This document shows positions 1 to 4,765 of a DNA stretch of 5,303 nt, piece by piece; positions within the stretch are counted from its first letter, which is position 1, and the number at the start of each line of letters is the position of its first letter. Where the stretch lies: positions 1 to 5,303 of the forward strand of contig DQTK01000023.1 in the NCBI GenBank assembly GCA_015662815.1, given 5' to 3'. A program made the position numbers and the translations under genes. Below the pieces are notes generated by a model. That model was not told where the DNA came from. It saw only the letters and a list, made by a program, of their open reading frames with translations, and did no database searches. This DNA comes from Aquifex aeolicus (GTDB lineage Bacteria > Aquificota > Aquificia > Aquificales > Aquificaceae).

Positions 1-506
1 ATCCAAAAGATAGTATTGCAGCACAGGTGGGAAAAGCCCTTGTGCCTATATTTGAACCGATGGGCATAGATGATTGGAGAGCTACTACGTCTCTAATTCC
101 GGCATTTATCGCAAGGGAGATAGTACTTAGTTCTATGGGAGTAATATATACTTCAACTCAAACGTTTGAAGAAAAAAAGGACTTTAAACCATGGGATGAG
201 TTCAAAAATCAGGTTGTGTCCCTCGGAGAAGCCCTCGGAGATGCTATTACTTCTGTTTTCTCTTTTAAAATTCAAGCATTTTATGTAGAAGAGGAAGAGG
301 GAGAATTAAGAAAACTGATAAAAAATAGTTTCACCGGTGCTTCTGCACTTGCCTTTATGATTTTTATACTGATATACACGTCTTGCCTTGGAACTTACGC
401 CACAATGGCAAAAGAAATAGGATACGGGAAGGCAACTCTATTTCTGGTTTATAGCTTCGGAGTTGCCTGGATTGCGGGAACATTAGTTTATAACCTTCTA
501 ATTTAA
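1..506 (+). CDS. feoB: Ferrous iron transporter FeoB, C-terminal fragment
   Basis: This is the C-terminal end (167 complete codons from position 3, stop TAA at 504-506) of FeoB, the GTP-driven inner-membrane Fe(II) uptake protein; the N-terminal G domain and first membrane half lie off the left edge. The recognisable part is the second Gate region: the stretch PMGIDDWRA followed by IPAFIAREIVLSSMGVIYTS matches the family block around the conserved A-[KR]-E. A charged cytoplasmic loop rich in Lys and Glu follows. Then come two hydrophobic helices, the first containing LIYTSCLGTYATMAKE, which aligns with the conserved Y-x-P-C-x-A element but has Ser in place of the usual Pro, and the last ending VYNLLI. 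No FeoA or FeoC gene is visible downstream. Its stop overlaps the stop of the opposing yajC by four bases. Identification is by remembered family motifs, and I am confident. Confidence 0.93.
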   Translation, partial: PKDSIAAQVGKALVPIFEPMGIDDWRATTSLIPAFIAREIVLSSMGVIYTSTQTFEEKKDFKPWDEFKNQVVSLGEALGDAITSVFSFKIQAFYVEEEEGELRKLIKNSFTGASALAFMIFILIYTSCLGTYATMAKEIGYGKATLFLVYSFGVAWIAGTLVYNLLI

Positions 507-811
507 TTCTTCTTTTCTTCCTCCTTCTTCTTGTAGTCTGGTTGATAGGCTATTATGGCTTCTTTGGTGAACGTGATTTTAGTGTTGGCATCAACTTTCA
601 GAGTTATAGTTCTATCTCCGATATCCACTACAGTTCCCCATATTCCTGAAGATGTAACAACTCTGTCACCTTTTCTTAAGCTTTCGAGAAATTTACGGTG
701 TCTTTCCCTTTCCTTCTTTTGAGGTCTAATGATGAGAAAGTAGAACATCAAGAATATAGCCACGAGAAAGATTATTTGAAACAAAAGTGCACCCGTTGGA
801 CTGTGTTGCAT
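503..811 (-). CDS. yajC: Sec translocon accessory protein YajC
   Basis: YajC is a small single-span inner-membrane protein that associates with SecD-SecF and SecYEG in protein export. The 102-residue product has the family layout: a short N-terminus, one membrane helix at about residues 8-28, the diagnostic RPQKKE block immediately after it (29-34), and the conserved GDRVVTSSGIWGTV segment (48-61) opening the small cytoplasmic beta domain. It ends in a Lys/Glu-rich tail. The ATG at 809-811 is preceded by a very strong ribosome-binding site (AAAGGAGGT, seven bases away), which fixes the start. The gene stands alone here: no secD, secF or tgt is adjacent, although yajC-secDF is a common arrangement. 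It is divergent from the copper chaperone gene and convergent with feoB. Confidence 0.93.
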   Translation of the reverse strand: MQHSPTGALLFQIIFLVAIFLMFYFLIIRPQKKERERHRKFLESLRKGDRVVTSSGIWGTVVDIGDRTITLKVDANTKITFTKEAIIAYQPDYKKKEEEKKN

Positions 812-818
812 TTTTTCT

Positions 819-827
819 ACCTCCTTT
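819..827 (-). promoter_or_regulatory. Ribosome-binding site of yajC
   Basis: The minus strand reads AAAGGAGGT, near-perfect complementarity to the anti-Shine-Dalgarno sequence, seven bases before the yajC ATG. It is the strongest such site in the window. Confidence 0.85.
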
Positions 828-841
828 GAAATGAAGAAATT

Positions 842-847
842 ATTATA
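842..847 (-). promoter_or_regulatory. Candidate -10 element for yajC
   Basis: The minus strand carries a perfect TATAAT here, which would start transcription near position 835 and give a leader of about 24 bases including the strong ribosome-binding site. The hexamer 17 bases upstream is ATAAAA, a poor -35 match, so this rests on the -10 alone. The 60-base gap is shared with the divergent copper chaperone gene, whose own promoter must overlap it; I could not identify a convincing one. Confidence 0.4.
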
Positions 848-871
848 ACTTGCTTTAAAATAGGTTTTATT

Positions 872-1355
872 ATGAGAAAACTCTTAAATGTATTCCTGCT
901 TTTTAGGTCTGAGTTTTGCATCCCCTAAAATCGTAGTAAAACATCCTTGGATAATGGAACCTCCACCCCGTCCTAATGCTACCATGATGGGTATGATTGT
1001 TATTAATGAAGGAGACGAAGCTGACAAGCTAATAGGAGTAAAAACCGATATTGCAAGAAAAGTAGAAATCCACAAAACAGTTATAGAGAACGGAGTAGCT
1101 AAGATGGTGCATCAAGAGTATGTAAAAATACCCCCACGCTCAAAGATTGAGTTTAAGCACCACGGGTACCATATAATGATTATCGGTCTAGAAAAAAGAA
1201 TTAAGGCCGGAGACAAAGTGAAAGTTAAACTTGTTTTTGAAAAAAGCGGAGAAAGTGAGCTTGAAGTTCCTGTAATAAAAATGCACATGATGAAATATAA
1301 CATGGAACATATAGATGAACAGCAAGAAATGAAGATGCACATGTATGAAAGATGA
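872..1355 (+). CDS. PCuAC-family periplasmic copper(I) chaperone, signal peptide out of frame
   Basis: PCuAC proteins bind Cu(I) in the periplasm and pass it to copper enzymes such as cytochrome c oxidase. The full family motif H-x10-M-x21-H-x-M is present: counting from the ATG at 888, the ligands are H62, M73, H95 and M97, inside the expected VEIHKT, NGVAKM and GYHIM blocks. After the domain comes a tail of about 25 residues packed with Met and His (KMHMMKYNMEH and EMKMHMYER), beyond the usual end of the domain.

The start is problematic. ATG 872 opens a good signal peptide (MRKLLNVFLL) but that frame stops at 926-928. The mature domain is in the next frame, where the only nearby ATG (888) lacks a positively charged N-terminus and follows a stop at 885-887. 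Removing one T from the run at 900-904 gives MRKLLNVFLLLGLSFA then SPKIVV, a normal signal peptide, and a 160-residue protein. A weak AGGT lies six bases before ATG 872. The last codons overlap the start of the next gene. Confidence 0.85.
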
Positions 1356-1814
1356 TAAGAGTTCTCCTTTTTTTCATTTTCCTCATACCCTTTTCCTGTA
1401 AGGGAAAAAGTCTACGATTTAGCTTTTTGGGATTTATCGGGGAAAGCTGTAAGGATTAGCTCTCAAGAAAAAAGACTCCTCCTTTATGTGTGGTCAGGAA
1501 CCTGTATAGGTCACACCGAAGATTTGAAAGTTTTAAATTCCAACTATGAAAAACTTACTAAAGACTATCACATAGTATCTGTTGCGATATTTATGACTCC
1601 AGAGGGGGTAAAAGAGTTTTTACAAAAGGTAGAAATAAACCCCAAATTCCCAATACTGGCTGACCCAAAGGGAAATTTAACTGAAATAGAAAAGTTAATT
1701 TTTCTTCCCGCAACTTTAATCTTTGACTCTGAAGGAAAACTCTTGAACAATTACCCAAGATTCCCTTTGCAAAGACTGATGTCTTTTGTAAAGTCTGACG
1801 GTTTTGACTTTTAA
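1352..1814 (+). CDS. TlpA-like thioredoxin-fold putative lipoprotein with CxxH active site, frameshifted signal
   Basis: The product looks like a periplasmic thioredoxin-fold protein of the TlpA/AhpC-TSA superfamily. Visible blocks, numbered on the corrected 153-residue protein: FWDLSGKAVRIS (25-36), LLLYVWSGTCIGHTEDL (42-58) aligning with the active-site helix, and FLPATLIFDSEGKLL with the conserved cis-Pro (P119). The motif is C51-I-G-H54, so the second Cys of CxxC is His; ordinary dithiol oxidoreductase activity is doubtful and a thiol-His metal site is possible.

ATG 1352 overlaps the TGA of the copper chaperone gene (ATGA), implying translational coupling. It opens MIRVLLFFIFLIPFSC, a lipoprotein-like signal with Cys16, but the frame stops at 1457-1459. 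The thioredoxin domain is in the next frame, and the first usual start there (GTG 1488) would delete the first strand. Dropping one A from the run at 1405-1409 restores SCKGKVYDLAFWDL. The neighbour suggests a role in copper delivery or redox maturation of a copper protein; this is inference. Confidence 0.75.
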
Positions 1815-1863
1815 TATAATAGAAAGGGGACCTGAAACGGGAAGGCTGTGGAGGGAAGTAAAA
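1815..1863. other. Convergent intergenic gap, purine-rich, no clear terminator
   Basis: These 49 bases separate the stops of the TlpA-like gene and cdsA. Positions 1821-1860 are about 55% G+C and about 80% purine on the plus strand, in contrast to the AT-rich surroundings, with several GG and GGG tracts. I see no stem-loop followed by a T run on either strand, so no intrinsic terminator can be assigned. A TATAAT sits at 1815-1820 but has no credible -35 partner and no gene after it. Confidence 0.5.
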
Positions 1864-2589
1864 TTAACAACTAAATTTCCAAGCACATATTAAAAAATAA
1901 AATACCGGTGAGGCAAAAACAACGGCATCGAATCTATCCGTAAACCCTCCATGCTCTCCAAAGGTGTTGGAAAAATCCTTTATTCCTACGAGTCTTTTTA
2001 TAAAGGATTTGAAGTAGTCCCCTACTACTCCTGAGGTGAGTGTAAAGATTGCAATAAGCAAAGATTTCCACAGGGATAAAGGTAGGAATAAAAGATAAAA
2101 AATACTACCTAAGACAATCCCTCCCAAAAATCCTTCTACCGTTTTCTTGGGAGAAATTTGGGGAAAAAGCGGAGTTTTTCCAAAGTGTTTACCTATGTAA
2201 TAAGCGAAAATATCATTTATCCATAGACCAAATATAAAGACTAATGTTATGTATACCCCGTGCTCCCTGATATGAATTAAATAGCTCAAGAAAATCGCAG
2301 GATAAAAGAGCAGGAAAAAGGTTCTAAAGAAATTTTCCAGGGACCAAGATTTGTATCCGTAAACTAACGAAATTATTCCTATAAGAATTGGCGTAAGCTG
2401 GGGTGTAAAATACTGGGAAAGTGAAACTAAAGGAGAAAATAGGGAAATATCTACACTGATGGACTTTCCGACTTCCTTGGAGATAACATAACTGAGGAAC
2501 ATTACTGCCGAAAAGAATATGGGAAAAGGAGAAAGAATTACTAAGATAACAGAGATTCCTATTAATATGCCGTAAGTTTCTCTACTCAT
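1864..2589 (-). CDS. cdsA: Phosphatidate cytidylyltransferase (CDP-diacylglycerol synthase)
   Basis: CdsA is an integral inner-membrane enzyme that converts phosphatidic acid and CTP to CDP-diacylglycerol and pyrophosphate, the branch point for bacterial phospholipid synthesis. The 241-residue product is mostly membrane helices. Near the C-terminus it carries the full family signature S-x-x-K-R-x4-K-D-x8-H-G-G-x-x-D-R-x-D (S195, K198, R199, K204, D205, H213, G214, G215, D218, R219, D221). The upstream conserved block is also present: WINDIFAYYIGKHFGK, then SPKKTVEGFLGG (146-157). It is somewhat shorter than the roughly 270-285 residues common in the family, mostly at the N-terminus. The start ATG (2587-2589) overlaps the end of uppS by eight bases and is preceded by GGAAGGG six bases upstream, supporting this start. 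It is the last gene of a cpoB-uppS-cdsA operon; uppS-cdsA adjacency is widely conserved in bacteria. Confidence 0.95.
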   Translation of the reverse strand: MSRETYGILIGISVILVILSPFPIFFSAVMFLSYVISKEVGKSISVDISLFSPLVSLSQYFTPQLTPILIGIISLVYGYKSWSLENFFRTFFLLFYPAIFLSYLIHIREHGVYITLVFIFGLWINDIFAYYIGKHFGKTPLFPQISPKKTVEGFLGGIVLGSIFYLLFLPLSLWKSLLIAIFTLTSGVVGDYFKSFIKRLVGIKDFSNTFGEHGGFTDRFDAVVFASPVFYFLICAWKFSC

Positions 2590-3277
2590 CTAGAACCCTT
2601 CCGAACTTTCTTTTTCTCCGAGAGAAATCTTCTAGGGCTTTAAGGAAATCTTCCCGTGAAAAGTCAGGCCATAGTGTATCGGTAAAGTATAGCTCAGTAT
2701 AAGCTAAATTCCACAATAGAAAGTTTGAAATTCTCTTTTCTCCTGCAGTCCTTATGAGTAAATCCGGGTCCGGAGAACAGGATAAATCCAAGTACTGGGA
2801 AAAAGTTTCTTCATCTATCTTATTGGGTTGTTCTTTAATAATCTTATTGATAGCTCTTACTATATCATCCCTTCCTCCATAATCTATCGCAAGATTCAGG
2901 ACTAAATTCTTATTTTCTTTAGATTCTTCCTCTATTTCCTTCATTAAACTTAATAAATGTTTGTTTATCCTATCTTTTCTTCCTATGAATCTCACCCTTA
3001 TCCCGAGTTCATAAAGTTTCCGCTTTTTAGAGATTAAATACTGTCTTAAGAGTTCAAACAGTGCATTAACTTCCTCCCTAGGGCGATTCCAGTTCTCCGT
3101 CGAAAATGTAAAAAGAGTCATGTGCTTAATTCCGAGTTCTACTGCATATTCAACTATGTCTTCCGCAACTTCAGCACCTTTATAATGACCTACGATACGA
3201 GGGAGCCCGCGACTTTTTGCCCATCTTCCATTACCATCCATAATTATGGCAACATGTTCGGGAATCTTAAGCGTCAT
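2582..3277 (-). CDS. uppS: Undecaprenyl diphosphate synthase (cis-prenyltransferase)
   Basis: UppS adds isopentenyl diphosphate units in cis to farnesyl diphosphate to make C55 undecaprenyl diphosphate, the lipid carrier for peptidoglycan and O-antigen. The 231-residue length is near typical. All family blocks are visible: HVAIIMDGNGRWAKSRG (8-24, with the catalytic Asp14), GHYKGAE (30-36), TLFTFSTENWNRP (54-66), DYGGRDDI (132-139), DLLIRTAGEKRISNFLLW (172-189) with the diphosphate-binding Arg residues and SNF, and WPDF (203-206). The position after FLLW is Asn where many homologues have Gln. The ATG at 3275-3277 overlaps the cpoB stop as ATGA. The only purine-rich ribosome-binding-like stretch lies about 17 bases upstream, too far, so translation is probably coupled to cpoB. 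Chain length (C55 or other) cannot be read with certainty, but the bacterial UppS role fits with cdsA next door. Confidence 0.96.
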   Translation of the reverse strand: MTLKIPEHVAIIMDGNGRWAKSRGLPRIVGHYKGAEVAEDIVEYAVELGIKHMTLFTFSTENWNRPREEVNALFELLRQYLISKKRKLYELGIRVRFIGRKDRINKHLLSLMKEIEEESKENKNLVLNLAIDYGGRDDIVRAINKIIKEQPNKIDEETFSQYLDLSCSPDPDLLIRTAGEKRISNFLLWNLAYTELYFTDTLWPDFSREDFLKALEDFSRRKRKFGRVLDE

Positions 3278-3927
3278 GGCATTTTATATAATAGCTCCCT
3301 TGCCTTAGATGTAGCCTGTGAATTCGGAAATTTTTCCTCAAGAGTAGTAAAGTAGTTGTTTGCTTCTGTGATATTCCCTTCATCTACAGCTATCTTTACG
3401 AGCATGAAGTAAGTATCGGGTAGTTTATTACAGTCTGGTAGTACACCACGTTGGCACTTCTTTATAAGAGCGTTGAAAATCTGCTTCGCTCTTTCTATGT
3501 TTCCCAATTCGTAGTAAGTTTTTCCCAACCAGAAGTAGGCATTATCGGTGTACTTAGTTGCCGGGTATTTTTTTATAAATTGAACAAAGGCATCTCTTGC
3601 TTCGTTTAATCTTTTCATATTGTAAAGCTCAAGGGCCTGCTGGTACTCAATCTTTACTTCATCCTCATAAACGGGTTTTTCCTCTAAGATAGGTTTCTCT
3701 TCTTTCGGAGTGGAGTATTTCGCCAACTTTAATTTCCCTAAATCCTCGGTTATGTAATCCAGCCTTTTATTTATCTCTTCCAATTTAAGGTTTATTTCTT
3801 CTTGCTTTTCTTCTAACTTTGCAACTTTTATTTCGAGTTCACTTAACCTTTGCTCGAATTTTTGAGTTTCCGAAACAGGTGCACACCCTATCAAAATCAA
3901 AGGAAAAAAAAGAGTAATCTTTCTCAT
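3274..3927 (-). CDS. cpoB: CpoB/YbgF-like coiled-coil and TPR lipoprotein
   Basis: The 217-residue product has three parts. First is a lipoprotein signal MRKITLFFPLILIGC with lipobox L-I-G-C (Cys15). Next is a strongly heptad-like coiled coil at about residues 22-67, rich in Glu, Lys, Leu and Ile, followed by a Lys/Glu/Pro linker. Last are tandem tetratricopeptide repeats at about 93-215 (YQQALELYNMKRLNEARDAF, AYFWLGKTYYELGNIERAKQ, then a third copy after an insert). This is the architecture of YbgF/CpoB, which in E. coli is a periplasmic Tol-Pal partner coordinating outer-membrane constriction and peptidoglycan synthesis. The E. coli protein is soluble, whereas this one should be lipid-anchored. 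The loop before the third repeat carries Cys158 and Cys166, a possible disulfide. No tolB or pal is adjacent, so the Tol-Pal assignment is by architecture only; a BamD-like or generic TPR role remains possible. ATG 3925-3927 has AAGGGG six bases upstream. It heads the operon with uppS and cdsA. Confidence 0.8.
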   Translation of the reverse strand: MRKITLFFPLILIGCAPVSETQKFEQRLSELEIKVAKLEEKQEEINLKLEEINKRLDYITEDLGKLKLAKYSTPKEEKPILEEKPVYEDEVKIEYQQALELYNMKRLNEARDAFVQFIKKYPATKYTDNAYFWLGKTYYELGNIERAKQIFNALIKKCQRGVLPDCNKLPDTYFMLVKIAVDEGNITEANNYFTTLEEKFPNSQATSKARELLYKMP

Positions 3928-3931
3928 ACTT

Positions 3932-3950
3932 TACCCCTTCGTATTATATT
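3932..3950 (-). promoter_or_regulatory. cpoB operon -10 and ribosome-binding site in a 34-base divergent gap
   Basis: On the minus strand a perfect TATAAT (plus 3943-3948) is followed by GAAGGGG and the cpoB ATG, with TSS expected near 3936 and hence a very short leader. On the plus strand the overlapping TATATT (3945-3950) could serve kdsA. Neither has a good -35 hexamer: the minus candidate lies inside the first kdsA codons and the plus candidate inside the first cpoB codons. Confidence 0.4.
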
Positions 3951-3961
3951 ACAAGAATACT

Positions 3962-4765
3962 ATGGAAAAATTCTTAATTATTGCCGGTCCGTGTGCCATA
4001 GAAAGTGTGGATTTAGTCCTCAAAGTAGGGGAAGAACTGAAGAAATTACAGGATAAATTTAAAGATGTAGAATTTGTTTTTAAATCTTCCTTCGATAAAG
4101 CAAACCGCTCATCTATTCACTCTTTTAGAGGATATGGATTGGAATATGGACTAAAAGCTTTAATGAAAGTAAAAGAAGAGTTCGGACTCAAAGTAACAAC
4201 CGACATACATGAAAGCTGGCAGGCTGAGCCTGTGGGTGAAGTGGTTGATATAGTTCAGATTCCTGCCTTCTTGTGCAGGCAAACGGATTTGCTTCTTGCT
4301 GCTGCAAAAACGGGAAAACCCGTAAATGTAAAGAAGGGACAATTTCTCGCTCCTTGGGATACGAAGAATATAGTTGAAAAATTAAAATTCGGTGGTGCAC
4401 AGGATATTTTCCTTACCGAACGTGGAACAACTTTCGGGTACAACAACTTGGTTGTGGATTTTAGAAGCTTGCCGATAATGAAGCAATATGCAAAAGTGAT
4501 ATACGATGCAACACATAGTGTTCAACTTCCGGGTGGTTTGGGAGATAAATCGGATGGCATGAGGGAATTTATTTTTCCGCTATTAAGAGCGGCGGTTGCC
4601 GTAGGATGCGATGGTATATTTATGGAAACCCACCCTAAACCCGAGGAAGCTCTATCGGATGCCGCAACTCAGATACCTCTAAAGGATTTGGAATATTTAG
4701 TAGAAGCTATACTTGACCTGAGAAATACAGCTTCCAAGTACTATGGGCCTCCTGTGAGGATTTAA
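3962..4765 (+). CDS. kdsA: 3-deoxy-D-manno-octulosonate 8-phosphate synthase, metal-dependent class
   Basis: KdsA condenses phosphoenolpyruvate and arabinose 5-phosphate to Kdo 8-phosphate in the cytoplasm, the first committed step to the Kdo of lipopolysaccharide, so the organism is an LPS-bearing diderm. The 267-residue product matches the family from end to end. Visible blocks include IAGPCAIES (7-15), KSSFDKANRSS (41-51), TDIHESWQAEP (80-90), PAFLCRQTDLL (101-111), KKGQFLAPWD (124-133), LTERGTTFGYNNLVVD (151-166) and YDATHSVQLPGG (181-192). All four metal ligands known from the Aquifex aeolicus enzyme are at the same numbers: Cys11, His185, Glu222 and Asp233. This places it in the divalent-metal class rather than the E. 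coli metal-independent class, which has Asn at position 11 equivalents. The start is fixed by conservation, yet no Shine-Dalgarno sequence precedes it. The stop overlaps the modB start by one base. Confidence 0.97.
   Translation: MEKFLIIAGPCAIESVDLVLKVGEELKKLQDKFKDVEFVFKSSFDKANRSSIHSFRGYGLEYGLKALMKVKEEFGLKVTTDIHESWQAEPVGEVVDIVQIPAFLCRQTDLLLAAAKTGKPVNVKKGQFLAPWDTKNIVEKLKFGGAQDIFLTERGTTFGYNNLVVDFRSLPIMKQYAKVIYDATHSVQLPGGLGDKSDGMREFIFPLLRAAVAVGCDGIFMETHPKPEEALSDAATQIPLKDLEYLVEAILDLRNTASKYYGPPVRI
4756..4760 (+). promoter_or_regulatory. Ribosome-binding site of modB inside the kdsA end
   Basis: GAGGA in the last kdsA codons lies four bases before the modB ATG at 4765-4767, a short but usable spacing. 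Together with the one-base TAATG overlap it suggests modB is translated by reinitiation or coupling after kdsA. Confidence 0.6.

Noticed and set aside
888..890. ATG 888 as the true start of the copper chaperone
   Set aside because: It has no ribosome-binding site, follows a stop directly and would give a signal without a positive N-terminus. ATG 872 gives a proper signal peptide once the one-base offset is allowed.
884..1342. Two minus-strand frames opposite the copper chaperone gene
   Set aside because: The opposite strand holds the complete PCuAC copper-binding motif. The antisense frames are Ile/Ser/Phe-rich shadows of Met/Lys codons.
1368..1374. T7 run as the site of the frameshift in the TlpA-like gene
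   Set aside because: Shifting here would replace the hydrophobic signal and Cys16 with a polar SFSSYPFPVREK segment. Shifting at A5 (1405-1409) keeps both a good signal and the domain start.
1804..1820. TTGACT followed by TATAAT, resembling a promoter
   Set aside because: The spacing is only five bases, far from the 16-18 needed, and nothing downstream on the plus strand looks like a gene or RNA.
3280..3300. AT-rich TATATAA-like stretch before uppS as an internal promoter
   Set aside because: It falls within the last codons of cpoB, has no good -35, and the ATGA overlap already explains uppS expression.
4160..4446. Three overlapping minus-strand frames inside kdsA
   Set aside because: All are antisense to the well-conserved middle of KdsA, have no ribosome-binding sites and show no recognisable protein features.
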